NCBI GenBank assembly: GCA_963741565.1
Contig: CAVUIK010000012.1
Location: 1 to 64,000, forward strand
DNA: 64,000 nucleotides
Source of the DNA: Ga0077555 sp963741565
GTDB lineage: Bacteria > Pseudomonadota > Alphaproteobacteria > Rhizobiales > Hyphomicrobiaceae
Direction: 5' to 3'
In this document: positions 1-10,254 of the stretch, one piece after another
Layout of the letters: the number at the start of each line of letters is the position of its first letter
Position numbering within the stretch: the stretch's first letter is position 1
Translations under genes and position numbers: made by a program
Notes under the pieces: model-generated
Told to the model about the DNA's origin: nothing
The model's database searches: none
Seen by the model: the letters and a program-made list of their open reading frames with translations, nothing else

Positions 1-285
1 CGGCATGTTCGGGTTGAGCAGGAAAAAGTCGTTGAGTGGGAGACCGGGCTTGTCGCCGGTTGCCGTCAGCGCGATATCCTGGCGCAGCGCCACGTAGTTG
101 GGGTCGCCCGCTGGCGCCACCATGGCCAAGCCGTCGAGTCCGCCGCGCAGCACCACGGTGAGCAAGCGCGGATCGCGGGTTCCCGCGATCGCTGAGCGCG
201 GCATGAAGCTCCAGAGCGCCAGGCTCGCAGCGCCGCCCGAGAGCAGATGGCGGCGATTGAGGACCACGTTGTCGGTGCACGACAT
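1..285 (-). CDS. DUF1501 domain protein, N-terminal part (runs off window)
   Basis: The reading frame starts at the ATG at 285 and is open to the window edge, so only about 95 N-terminal residues are visible. A twin-arginine-like signal (NRRHLLSGGAASLALWSF) ends near SAIAG. It is followed by LLTVVLRGGLDGLAMV, the typical start of DUF1501 proteins, a sulfatase-like exported family of unknown function. The start is supported by a strong Shine-Dalgarno (GGAGGTGA, 291-298) and lies 4 bases past the stop of the DUF1800 gene. DUF1800/DUF1501 pairs are common in proteobacteria and probably act together in the periplasm. The exact role is unknown. Confidence 0.85.
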   Translation of the reverse strand, partial: MSCTDNVVLNRRHLLSGGAASLALWSFMPRSAIAGTRDPRLLTVVLRGGLDGLAMVAPAGDPNYVALRQDIALTATGDKPGLPLNDFFLLNPNMP

Positions 286-289
286 TGCA

Positions 290-1798
<1,509 letters not shown>

Positions 1799-2008
1799 GG
1801 CGTTGACCTTTGTGCCTCGAGCTTTCAGGAACTGTCCAACTAACGCGACGGAAACGAAAACCCGTCGCCAATCTGGCCGATAGCAGATTGTTGCGGCGCG
1901 AAAGCGGCGGGCTGTTTGGTGTCGGGCAGCGGCTTGACACCTGTTGCCATCCACCTGCGATGTCGAGCCCGGAGCGGTAGCGTACCCATCCAGTGAGTAC
2001 CGCAGGTG

Positions 2009-2158
2009 CTACATGTTTCTTTTGGGCCCGGGCCTTGCGCCGAGCGCGCGCTCTTCGATGATAATTTGGCGTAGGCATTCGATGCCGTATTCGGTGAAGT
2101 TTGGGACCTGATCGTCGCCGCCGCCGCGGACCCAGAGGTGGCCCTCGTCCGGGTCCAT
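2009..2158 (-). CDS. small hypothetical protein (49 aa)
   Basis: This is the best candidate in the 540-base stretch between the DUF1800 gene and the IS5-family element. The ATG at 2158 gives MDPDEGHLWVRGGGDDQVPN and the frame ends with a basic tail GARPGPKRNM and TAG. Codon use resembles the neighbouring genes and the sequence is not low-complexity, but the Shine-Dalgarno (GAGGGATC) is weak. No family is recognised. The rest of 1799-2338 shows nothing convincing; the upstream part may have been lost when the element inserted at 2338. Confidence 0.3.
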   Translation of the reverse strand: MDPDEGHLWVRGGGDDQVPNFTEYGIECLRQIIIEERALGARPGPKRNM

Positions 2159-2348
2159 ATGGTCGAGATCCCTCGCAACGACTGCTCGTTCTCTCCGAAC
2201 ATTTCCGCGATACGGGGGCGGGGGGCGCTCGGATGAGCGCTGGAGACGACAGCAACTCCCCAGTAACCGGACGAGGTGGCAACAAGCGCCGACCGTTGGC
2301 AGTGGGCCAAGAAAAGACGTCGCGGCGGGGACCGATTAGAGCCTGTCT

Positions 2349-2591
2349 TCAGTTGAGCCAGAGCAGTACGCAAATCAGCGCCACGGCTGCAAGGAAAGTG
2401 TTGGCGAGCTTGTCGTAGCGCGTTGAGATTGCCCGGTATTGTTTGAGTTTGCAGAAGAACCGCTCGACGAGGTTGCGCTCACGATAGAGCGCGAAGTCTG
2501 TTGCGCGGGGCTTGCGACGATTGGCTTTCGGCGGGATGACGGGCGTGATTCCGCGCTCAGCGAGCGTCGCGACCAGTGCGTCGGAGTCAAG
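2349..2591 (-). pseudogene. IS5-family transposase, C-terminal fragment
   Basis: On the minus strand this encodes DSDALVATLAERGITPVIPP, then YRERNLVERFFCKLKQYR and ISTRYDKLANTFLAAVALI, the end of an IS5-family DDE transposase including the catalytic glutamate region (ERFFCKLK). It stops at TGA 2349-2351. The missing N-terminal part lies on the far side of the inserted IS1380-family element at 4308-4822. Rejoining the two sides leaves about one base too few at the junction, so a small deletion accompanied or preceded the insertion. Confidence 0.85.
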
Positions 2592-4307
2592 CCCGACCCT
2601 CTCATCCTGTGTAGCGGTCTTGGCGGGCTCTGCTCTTGCGGCCTGACGGCTTTGTGACGGCCGCAGGTTCGCGTTGCCACTGAATGTGGCGCGATCGGGT
2701 TCGACAATGGTCCTTGTTGCAGGGTTGGGGATCGGGCGAGGGAGCGGCTCAGGCCGCGGCCCGTCGAAGCCGATGGCAGGCGATGTCGAATGTGCTCTGA
2801 TGGGGGCAGGCCGAGGCGAACGCGATCTTCACGCGGCGCACGCTGGTGGTGATGATCGCACCGATCTTCAGCAGCTGCAGCCGGATCGTGCCGCACGTCG
2901 CTGACGCTAACCCAGTGGCGGCAAGACCGATGCGCCTGAGCGCCGCCATCACCACATACGCGAAGCCTGCGAACCACAGCCGCAATTGATTGGCGCGCAT
3001 CGATGCCGCGCTGGTGCGTCCCGCGAACAGATCAGACTGACATTCCTTGATGCGGTTCTCCATCTCCCCACGCGCGCAATAGATGTCCTCGTAGAGCTTG
3101 CGCGCGTCGCCGTCCGACCAATGCAGCGAGGTGACGATGAAGCGCGGATTTGCTTTGCCCTCCGTCCACTCGGCCTTGGCGACGACCTTGCGCGGCTTCG
3201 CCCAGCCGTCGCGCGTGTCCCAATCCTCCAGCACAGCGAAGCGGCGCTCGGCTCGGCCGGAGCGGCGACTGGCGCGGCGACTGGCGCGGCGGGCCAGCAC
3301 CAGTTCCCGCTTGATCGCGCCGACGAGCCGCACGTTGCGCGCGAGGCCGAAGATGTAGTCGACGCCGTTGTTTTCACACCAATCCATCAACGCGTCGCGC
3401 GCAAATCCGCTGTCGGCGTGCAGGATGATGCGCACGTCGGGCCAGCTCTCGCGGATCTGGGCGACGATGCGCGCGATCTCGTCTTCGGCGCCGTCGGCCG
3501 CATCCCTGTCGGCGCTTCTGAGCTTGGCGGCGAGCAGATGCCGGCCGGCGAAGATGTACAGCGGCAGATAACAGTAGCAGTCGTAAAACGCGTTGAAGTG
3601 CCGGCCCTCCTGCTCGCCGTGGATCGGATCGTGCGTCGCATCGAGGTCGATGATCAGCTGGCGCGGGGCCGCATTCCGTTGGCGCAACGGAAGCCCAGTC
3701 TTGCCGGAGGCGAGCCCGCTTTCAGCAGGACCATCCGCGCCGTGCGCCTCCAACATCAGCGTCACGAACAGGCGTGCGATCGCGGCGGGATCGTGCGTGA
3801 TCTTGTGATAGGGATCGGTGCCGACCTTGGCCGCATGCTCGAGCCGGTTCAGCGTCGACTTGCCCGCCAGGGCTGCGCAGTTCGAGCGTTTGCGCGTCAG
3901 CGCTCCGCCGAGCACGCCGAGCACCGGATCATGACGCAGCTGATCGTGATCGACGATGTCCTCGTAGCCAAGCGCGATGCCGAAGATGCGTTGGCTGAGC
4001 AGAGCCGGCAGTTTGTGCACGGTGAACGTTGGACTGCGGCCATCCTGGAAGCAGCAGGCCAAGCGCGACACCAGGCGGATCGCCTTGTCGGTCTGGCCGA
4101 GCCGCAGCGCGCCCGCGTCCGAGGTGATTTCGCCGCCATCGAACGCGCCCACAACAACGCGACCCTCGACGGTTCCGAATTCGAACGAATCCTGGTTACA
4201 CTGTGTCGGCATCGGGGCGTTCCTCGCTCTGGCGTGAAGTCGTTGCAGCACAACAACTTTCGCTGAGTCGGAGCTCCGATGCGACTTCCCATGTTGAGAA
4301 ACGCGGG
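2592..4307 (-). mobile_element. IS1380-family insertion sequence, copy 1 (1716 bp)
   Basis: The ends are CCCGACCCTCTCATCC at 2592 and, on the other strand, CCCGCGTTTCTCAAC ending at 4307: short imperfect inverted repeats beginning CCCG. Flanks are CAAG (2588-2591) and CTAG (4308-4311), an imperfect 4-base duplication. The same 1716-bp sequence is present at 13391-15106 in the other orientation with only a few visible substitutions. This copy has inserted inside an IS5-family transposase gene. Confidence 0.88.
2749..4212 (-). CDS. IS1380-family transposase (copy 1)
   Basis: This encodes a 487-residue DDE transposase that mobilises the surrounding IS. The start ATG at 4212 gives MPTQCNQDSFEFGTVEG. 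The catalytic acidic residues are visible in LIIDLDATHDPIHGE, RIILHADSGFARDAL and GEMENRIKECQSDLFA, all typical of IS1380 transposases. An arginine-rich linker (RRASRRASRRSGRAERR) sits about two thirds along. It is apparently intact. It differs from copy 2 by at least one residue in this frame (Arg instead of Leu in DAGALxLGQ). Confidence 0.92.
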   Translation of the reverse strand: MPTQCNQDSFEFGTVEGRVVVGAFDGGEITSDAGALRLGQTDKAIRLVSRLACCFQDGRSPTFTVHKLPALLSQRIFGIALGYEDIVDHDQLRHDPVLGVLGGALTRKRSNCAALAGKSTLNRLEHAAKVGTDPYHKITHDPAAIARLFVTLMLEAHGADGPAESGLASGKTGLPLRQRNAAPRQLIIDLDATHDPIHGEQEGRHFNAFYDCYCYLPLYIFAGRHLLAAKLRSADRDAADGAEDEIARIVAQIRESWPDVRIILHADSGFARDALMDWCENNGVDYIFGLARNVRLVGAIKRELVLARRASRRASRRSGRAERRFAVLEDWDTRDGWAKPRKVVAKAEWTEGKANPRFIVTSLHWSDGDARKLYEDIYCARGEMENRIKECQSDLFAGRTSAASMRANQLRLWFAGFAYVVMAALRRIGLAATGLASATCGTIRLQLLKIGAIITTSVRRVKIAFASACPHQSTFDIACHRLRRAAA

Positions 4308-4500
4308 CTAGCCCTTGTCGGCCAGAAACGCGGCGGGCTCGACCTGATTGAGCAACGGCACCGCCTGTGTGATGTCGTGCGACTGCCCCCGCGTTAGCGA
4401 CAGCGCCACCGGATTGCCGAGCGCGTCGACGATGGCGTGGATCTTGGTCGTCAACCCGCCGCGAGATCTGCCGATGGCTTGATCTTCGCCGTCTTTTTTT
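4308..4500 (-). pseudogene. IS5-family transposase ORFB, N-terminal fragment
   Basis: Downstream of a run of seven A on the minus strand (4494-4500, CCCAAAAAAAGAC) the transposase continues in the second frame as KKDGEDQAIGRSRGGLTTK, IHAIVDALGNPVALSLT and EPAAFLADKG. The A7 run is the slippery site that IS427-group elements use for programmed frameshifting between ORFA and ORFB. The frame ends where the IS1380-family element entered; the remainder is at 2349-2591. Confidence 0.8.
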
Positions 4501-4822
4501 GGGCTCCGGCACTGTGCTGGTGGGCGCGGACGCTGGTCGAGCCGATGGACATGAATTCCGCATCGGCGTCGATCGCTAAAGCTTCGAGAATGCGTGAAAA
4601 TACGCCGCTTTCGCACCATCTCCGGAAGCGCTTGTGCGTGGCCTTCCAGTCGCCGTACCGCTCAGGCAGATCCCGCCATGGAATGCCGGTCCGATACCGA
4701 TAGATAACGGCATCGACGAACAAACGGTTGTCCGACGCGGTGCCACCGACGTGGCCCTCCCGCCCCGGCAGGAAGTCCTTGATCTTCGTCCACTGGTCGT
4801 CGCGCAAGGCATACCGTTGCAT
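4451..4822 (-). CDS. IS5-family transposase ORFA
   Basis: A 123-residue first frame of an IS427-group transposase: MQRYALRDDQWTKIKDFLPG, then DAVIYRYRTGIPWRDLPER and YGDWKATHKRFRRWCESGV, the DUF4096-type N-terminal domain. The start is well placed behind GGGGGAGG. In an intact element it would be read through the A7 slippery run at 4494-4500 into ORFB. Because ORFB is split by the inner IS, a functional transposase is unlikely. Confidence 0.82.
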   Translation of the reverse strand: MQRYALRDDQWTKIKDFLPGREGHVGGTASDNRLFVDAVIYRYRTGIPWRDLPERYGDWKATHKRFRRWCESGVFSRILEALAIDADAEFMSIGSTSVRAHQHSAGAQKKTAKIKPSADLAAG

Positions 4823-5150
4823 TTGTCGGCCTCCCCCTTGCCGACAACCCAGGAGTCAGAGAAAAAATGATTTGGGAATCCCTCGACTGACGACAACAGG
4901 GGCGGGCCCACGCGATTTTTGACGAGATGTTGCTGATTGGACGCTGCTTAACTGACGACAGGCCCTACCGCGCAAGCCAAAAAGGCCGCTCGCCTAAAGC
5001 TTGCTGCGGCCAGCAAGACGATAGTCATCATCCCCCAGTTGATTGGGTCCGAAAGGGATCCATGGAGGGTTCCAAGAACCATCGCGAGGAAATGCACTAA
5101 CCCCTCCTTGAGCAAAGACAAGTCTCACAGCAAGCCGACAGCGAGGCGGC

Positions 5151-5655
5151 TTATGCACCCGCCCGGTCGGCGATCTTGAGGGCGAAAGCGTAATCGACTG
5201 CGATCTCCTTCAAGGCCTCGAACCGGCCGGAAGCGCCGCCGTGACCGGCTTCCATGTTGGTCTTCAGGAGAACGACGTTCTGGCTGGTGTTGAGGGCCCG
5301 CAGCCGGGCGATCCACTTGGCCGGCTCCCAATAGGTGACGCGCGGGTCGGTGAGGCCGCCATAAGCAAAGATGTGCGGGTAGGCCTTGCGCTCAACGTTC
5401 TCGTAGGGGCTGTAGCTGCGGATGTTCGCGAACTCCTCCGGTGACGTAATCGGGTTGCCCCACTCGGGCCATTCCGGCGGCGTCAGCGGCAAGGTGTCAT
5501 CGAGCATGGTGTTGAGCACGTCGACGAACGGCACGTCGGCGATGATGCCAAGGAAGAGTTCCGGCGCCATGTTGGCGACGACCCCCATCAGCATGCCGCC
5601 GGCCGAGCCACCGTTGGCGACGATGTTGCCCTTGGTCGTGAAGCCGAGCTTCGCC
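5151..5655 (-). pseudogene. oligopeptidase B / S9 peptidase, C-terminal remnant
   Basis: About 165 C-terminal residues of a prolyl-oligopeptidase-type (S9A, PtrB-like) serine peptidase remain. They include the nucleophile motif GGSAGGMLMG, NTMLDDTLPLTPPEWPEWG, the catalytic Asp in GGLTDPRVTYWEPAKW and the catalytic His in AGHGGASGRF. The beta-propeller and the start of the catalytic domain (roughly 500 residues in the family) are missing. The frame has no plausible start and runs directly up to the 3' end of the MFS gene at 5699. This is a deletion remnant, not a functional enzyme. Confidence 0.82.
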
Positions 5656-5698
5656 GTCCTTGGCAGGGGCGAAGACGCGTCACGCCACGGACGGTGCA

Positions 5699-6919
5699 TC
5701 ACGCCACTTGCCGGCAGTGGGTCTCGCGAATGAGGAGCGTGCAAATGAAACCGATGATCGAGCCGGCGATCAGCACGACGAAGGCGAAACGGTAGCCGGC
5801 GGCATCGTAGACGCGCACGCCGCTCGCCATCGTGCCGGTCCAGGAGAGATCGAGCATCCAGCCGAGCAGCGGCTGATAGAGTGCGCCCGCCCCCGTAACG
5901 ACACCATTGACGAAGCCGATCGCGGTGCCGCTGAGGTTGGCGGCGTTCGACTCGCGCGCGGCTGCAAAGCCGACGATCTGGGAGGCACCGCCAAAACCGC
6001 AGATGAAGCAGAGTGCTGCAATCATACCAGGTGTCAGGCCCGGTAGCAGAACGATTGCGGCAATCGTCGCGGTGCAGATCGCGAGTCCGACGATAAAAGG
6101 CAGCTTGCGGCGCCCGATACGGTCGGAGAGCCATCCGAAGATCGGCGCGCCGATACCCCAGCCAAGGAACAGCATCGACGTGATCCCGGCGGCGGCTGCC
6201 GGTGTGAGACCTTGCGTGGCGGTGAGATAGGGCACCCCCCAAAGGCCGGCGAAGCCGAGCAGAGGGCCGGTGGTGCCAAGGCCGGCGAAAGCGATCAGCC
6301 AGGTCTGCCGGTTGCGCATCACATGGCGGAGACCGGCCAGTCCCTCGCCGACGCCGCCGGTGCCGCGATGCTTGTCGCGGACGGTGGCAAACGCCATGAT
6401 CGCCAGCAGCACGCCGCCCAGGGCCAACGCCAGCATCGTATGCCGCCAGCCGACGGCTTCGACGCCGAGGCGTAGCGGCGCCTGTCCGAACACGCCGCCG
6501 GCCATGCCCAGCATCATGGCGAGGCCGCTCAGCAACGCGAAACGGCTCGCGGGGAACCACTGGCCGGCGACCGCCATCGCGCCGACGAAACTGAAGGCTG
6601 CGGATGCGCCAATAATGAAGCGGGCGCCAGCGAGGCCGGCCAGGCTCTCGCTTTGGGCGAACAGGATACATCCGCCGGCGCACACATAGGCGGCGACCGT
6701 CATCAGGCGGCGCGGCCCGAACCGGTCGATCATCATGCCAATCGGAATCTGAAGGCCGGCATAGCTGTAGAAATAGAAGGCAGAGAGGTTGCCGATGGCG
6801 GCGGCGCTGACCGAGAGATCGCGCATGAGTTCATCGACCATCACGCTCGGCGCGACGCGCAGCACGAAGGCGTAGAAGAAGAACACCGCGCCGGTTGCCC
6901 ACGCGAAGATCGGGAGCAT
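5699..6919 (-). CDS. MFS transporter
   Basis: 406 residues with about 12 hydrophobic helices, a major facilitator superfamily permease of the inner membrane. Family signatures include the loop 2-3 motif MMIDRFGPRRL and its second-half counterpart GWLSDRIGRRKLPF. The ATG at 6919 (MLPIFAWATGAVFFFY) has GGAGG about 5 bases upstream and follows the oxygenase stop by 14 bases, so both are probably one transcript. The substrate is unknown. Confidence 0.87.
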   Translation of the reverse strand: MLPIFAWATGAVFFFYAFVLRVAPSVMVDELMRDLSVSAAAIGNLSAFYFYSYAGLQIPIGMMIDRFGPRRLMTVAAYVCAGGCILFAQSESLAGLAGARFIIGASAAFSFVGAMAVAGQWFPASRFALLSGLAMMLGMAGGVFGQAPLRLGVEAVGWRHTMLALALGGVLLAIMAFATVRDKHRGTGGVGEGLAGLRHVMRNRQTWLIAFAGLGTTGPLLGFAGLWGVPYLTATQGLTPAAAAGITSMLFLGWGIGAPIFGWLSDRIGRRKLPFIVGLAICTATIAAIVLLPGLTPGMIAALCFICGFGGASQIVGFAAARESNAANLSGTAIGFVNGVVTGAGALYQPLLGWMLDLSWTGTMASGVRVYDAAGYRFAFVVLIAGSIIGFICTLLIRETHCRQVA

Positions 6920-6933
6920 CGCGGGGCCTCCGG

Positions 6934-7620
6934 TCAGGCCGCGATCGGCTGATCCGGGAATGAAAGCTGTTCGCGGGCGCGCCACTCGGTGGTGACGTAG
7001 TTGATGATCACGGATTTACGGATGCCCGCGATGGTGCGTGGCTCGAATCCGTGGAACGTGTTGGTCGAGGGCACGAACACCATGGCTCCGTTGGGGATGA
7101 AAGGCGAGCGGGCGACGTGACGCTTCTCGGCGTCGTAGATGTCGGTGCCGAGGTCGCGATGCGCGTCATCCTTCGAGAGATACAGCAGCATCGTGAACAC
7201 TTTGACGCCGAGGTCGGTGTGCGGCTCAAGCCAGAAGCCGCCGGTGTCCTGCGCATACTCGAGCCGGAGATAGGTGCCCTTGAGGCGGGTCGTGAACCGC
7301 TGCTCGATAGCCCGGGTGACGGTGGGCGATTGGAAGGCCTGCGCGAAGGCCTCGACGGCGGCGAAGGCTGCCCGGTTCTCGATGTCGAAGTACTTGCGGG
7401 TTGCGTTGTGCAGCTCGCGTTTGCCCGAGAGGCCACCGAGCGTCGGAGCGGGGAAGGGCAATGTCGTGATGTCGTCGGCGACCTTGGCCGGCAGGCAGTC
7501 GGTGACGAACCAATGGCGATAGGGCGCTTCGGCCTGGCCGGCGGCGTCGAAGCTGCGGGTGAGCGATTGGATGACGGCTTCGGTCATGGGTGCGGCAGTC
7601 ATTTGGGGTGCGGCAGTCAT
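6934..7620 (-). CDS. 2OG-Fe(II) oxygenase family protein
   Basis: 228 residues. The iron ligands fit HxD...H: LEPHTDLGVKVFTMLLYL supplies His and Asp, NTFHGFEP the distal His, and GIRKSVIINYV the 2-oxoglutarate-binding Arg. This is a cytoplasmic 2-oxoglutarate-dependent dioxygenase of the type often encoded in polysaccharide or secondary-metabolite loci. The start at 7620 follows AAGGAACC. The N-terminus carries a small duplication (MTAAPQMTAAPM), so starts at 7602 or 7587 are also possible. Substrate unknown. Confidence 0.82.
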   Translation of the reverse strand: MTAAPQMTAAPMTEAVIQSLTRSFDAAGQAEAPYRHWFVTDCLPAKVADDITTLPFPAPTLGGLSGKRELHNATRKYFDIENRAAFAAVEAFAQAFQSPTVTRAIEQRFTTRLKGTYLRLEYAQDTGGFWLEPHTDLGVKVFTMLLYLSKDDAHRDLGTDIYDAEKRHVARSPFIPNGAMVFVPSTNTFHGFEPRTIAGIRKSVIINYVTTEWRAREQLSFPDQPIAA

Positions 7621-7895
7621 GGGGACCGGTTCCTTGAGGTATGCGCTCGCCGATCGCGCCTCGGGCGGCTTGGCAGCTGCGAGAGAGCGGCCTTGATGCG
7701 CGCCCCTGGGCGGCTTGATAGCACGCGTGCCGCAGGGGAAGTGGTCTCGAATTTTCTAACACTGCGTGCGATCAGATCAGCCAGGACACGGCGTCGCGCG
7801 ACCCAACGGCGCCGTGCCAAATCGAAGCAGCAGATCCGAGGGCCAATGCAGTCTGCCCGGTGATTCCGTCAAGTTCGCGGCAACGCGTTGAACGG

Positions 7896-9032
7896 TCAGG
7901 AGCGCGGCATAAGAGTGGCCATGAAGGTTTTCAGTGCGGGCCCCCACTCGTCGCCATCCGGGCCGCTGGCGAGATGTCCGAGCTCGCTATCGATCTCGAA
8001 ATAGGTGGCCTGGACGCCGGCGGTTTTCAGCTTCGCCATCACATCGGGCACGATCGTGGGCGGGAACAGCTTGTCCGTCCGAGAAATAACGTAGAGCATC
8101 TTCGCCTTGATCTTCGGGAAGTCCTTGGTCGTGTCGAAGCCAACGAGGGCGCGGCGCAAGACCACCATGGAATGGCCGTCGAAGGCGTTGACCCAGGGTT
8201 CGGCCGTCTTGACGATGGCGGCTTCGAGACCCTTCGGGTCGGGGTGCTTGTCCTTGAGCTGGGCTTCGATGCCATAATTCTTGAGCGTGGCGACGCGGAT
8301 CTCGTTCATGACGGTCTTGATGCCGCCCTTGTCGTAGTACCAGCCGCCGTTCCAGTTGGGATCTTTCGCAAGACGGTTGATCAGACCCTGGACGGCTTCC
8401 GGCGTCGACGTGACAGACGATGGGGCGGTCACGACTGGCACCACGCCATCCATGAAATCCGGATAGCTTGCGGCCCACTGGAAGGCCTGGAAGCCTCCGT
8501 AGGAGGGGCCGGCGACCGCCACCAGATGCTTCACGCCGAGGGTATCGAGCATGGCCTTTTGCGCGCCGACGATATCGGCGACGGTGATGTGCGGGAAGTC
8601 GGGACCATAAGGTTTGCCGGTCTTTGGATTGAGGCTCGCGGGCGATGTTGAGCCATAGGATGACCCCAGCATGTTCGATGACACGACGTAGAGCTTGTCG
8701 GTATCGATGGGTTTGCCGGGACCGATCAGCTTGTCCCAGAAGCCGACGTCGCCGGTCTTGAGGCCCGCCGGAACCCCATTTGCGCCGTAGCGACCGGCGG
8801 CGTGATGGCTCGATGTAAAGCCGTGCGTGATCAACACGGCGTTGCGCCCGTCCGGTGCCAGCGTGCCATAGGTTTCGCAGGCGAGCGTCAACTCAGGGAG
8901 GACGGCGCCGCTGCCGAGTTTGTAATCCTTGGTCGAGAAGAAGCGGCTCTCGACGGCATCGAGGGGACCAGAGACGGCGGGTGTCATGAGCGAGACCATG
9001 GCGAGAAGCGTCAAGGGGGCGAGAGATCGCAT
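7896..9032 (-). CDS. exported alpha/beta hydrolase, MetX-like
   Basis: 378 residues with an N-terminal signal peptide (LLAMVSLMTPAVSG). The fold resembles homoserine O-acetyltransferase: the nucleophile elbow is VAGPSYGGFQAFQW, the acid lies in VISRTDKLFPP and the catalytic His in SELGHLASGPDGDEW. True MetX is cytoplasmic; the secretion signal suggests a periplasmic hydrolase or acyltransferase instead. The start at 9032 has AAGGGGTG about 5 bases upstream. The gene stands alone between the oxygenase and the AEC transporter, with no methionine-pathway neighbours. Confidence 0.83.
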   Translation of the reverse strand: MRSLAPLTLLAMVSLMTPAVSGPLDAVESRFFSTKDYKLGSGAVLPELTLACETYGTLAPDGRNAVLITHGFTSSHHAAGRYGANGVPAGLKTGDVGFWDKLIGPGKPIDTDKLYVVSSNMLGSSYGSTSPASLNPKTGKPYGPDFPHITVADIVGAQKAMLDTLGVKHLVAVAGPSYGGFQAFQWAASYPDFMDGVVPVVTAPSSVTSTPEAVQGLINRLAKDPNWNGGWYYDKGGIKTVMNEIRVATLKNYGIEAQLKDKHPDPKGLEAAIVKTAEPWVNAFDGHSMVVLRRALVGFDTTKDFPKIKAKMLYVISRTDKLFPPTIVPDVMAKLKTAGVQATYFEIDSELGHLASGPDGDEWGPALKTFMATLMPRS

Positions 9033-9202
9033 TGTGCACCCCTTGGTTGGACCGCGTCGAGAAATCTAAGTCCAAATATCGGGAGTGGCGATGCCGGAAA
9101 TGCAGGTCTGCCCCGCTTTCGACCCGATCCGGACTTGATGCGGGCTCGTCTCTCCGACATGAAGGAAGGCTCCGCCGCGTCGCGGGGCCGGCGTGCGGGG
9201 AC

Positions 9203-10127
9203 ATGGCACTTTTCACAGACATCCTGACAAAAGTCACGCTGCCGATCATCGTGCTGGTCGCGCTCGGCTGGCTGTTGCAGCCGCGCTTGAAGCTCGATGT
9301 GGCGTCCCTGAACCGGCTGCAGGTCTACGTGGTGATGCCCGCGTTCTTCGTGCATTTTCTGTCGACCGGGCGCCAGCCGCTGTCGGTGGTCTGGCCGGTG
9401 TTCTATTTCGGCATCGTTCAGTTTCTGATCTCTCATTCCCCTTGGTTGGCTGCTGGCGATGGTCTTTCGCATGCGGCGCAGCCTTGGTCCGATGATTGGG
9501 CTAGGCGCGGCTTATGCCAATGTCGGCTTCTTCGGCGTGCCGGTCACGCTGCTCGCATTCGGACCGGACTATCTCGATCTACCAGTCGGTGCTGGCCGCG
9601 CTGATGGCGATCATGACCACGACGATCGGCGTGTGGGTGATGGCGCCGAGCGGCGGCAACATGTTCGGAAAGTTGCGAACGGCGTTCGAGACGCCGCTCA
9701 TTCCATCCGTGGTGCTGGGGCTGACGTTGCGCGGCTTCGAGGTTGAGTTGCCGACGCTCGTCGCCCAGCCCATGCAGTTCCTGGGCAGCGATCTTCACGC
9801 CGCTGGCGCTTTATACGCTTGGCGCGCAGGTGGCGGCGACAAAAGCCGCGGGGCGCATCGAGTGGGGACCGCAATCGCTGGTGCTGCTCTTGAAATTCCT
9901 GGCCGCGCCCGCGCTGACTTGGTGGATCTGCCGCACGATGGGACTACCAGAAGATATCACTGACGTGATCGTCGTGGCTGCGGCGACGCCGGTCGGTGTG
10001 CTGATCACGATTTTCGCGGCAGAGTACAAGTCCGAACCCGAATTCATCTCGACGGCCGTCGTGCATCTCGACCGCGCTGTCGCCGATCTTCGTAACGGGC
10101 TGGATCATAGCAACTCGGCTGCTCTAG
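9203..10127 (+). pseudogene. AEC family transporter, broken by several frameshifts
   Basis: Read across frames, the product is an auxin-efflux-carrier family permease of about 305 residues: MALFTDILTKVTLPIIVLV, RLQVYVVMPAFFVHFLSTG, GLGAAYANVGFFGVPVTLLA, LIPSVVLGLTLRGFE, LALYTLGAQVAATKAAGRIE and VVAAATPVGVLITIFAAEY, ending GWIIATRLL at TAG 10125-10127. Frame changes are needed near 9435, 9577, 9790 and 10060. All conserved blocks survive and the total length is normal. This pattern fits sequencing errors as well as recent pseudogenisation. Confidence 0.82.
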
Positions 10128-10254
10128 GCGGAGGCCCGTCGCGGGAGCGTTGTGGTCGGAGGAACCAGCGCCCAGATGCGCATTGCCCGGTTCTGCGTCG
10201 GCGGCTACGTTATCGCCAACGCCAGCCAATGCCGGAACCTCAAGGATTGAGCCT

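Larger units (their letters stand above)
2339..4965 (-). mobile_element. IS5-family (IS427-like) element, interrupted by an IS1380-family element
   Basis: The ends form imperfect terminal inverted repeats: GAGCCTGTCTTCAGTTGAG at 2339-2357 and, on the other strand, GGGCCTGTCGTCAGTTAAG ending at 4965. Three of 19 positions differ. Each end is flanked by TA (2337-2338 and 4966-4967), the usual IS427-group target duplication. After removing the inner element (2592-4307) about 0.9 kb remains, a normal size for the group. The transposase is split in two, so the element is not autonomous. A second inner TIR-like stretch (CAGTCGAGGGATTCC on the minus strand near 4875) may be a subterminal repeat. Confidence 0.8.

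Noticed and set aside
5151..6683. Apparent fusion of MFS-region sequence with the oligopeptidase end in one frame
   Set aside because: Only the last 165 residues of this frame resemble a protein family; the upstream part is out of frame with the MFS gene and is Arg-rich shadow sequence.
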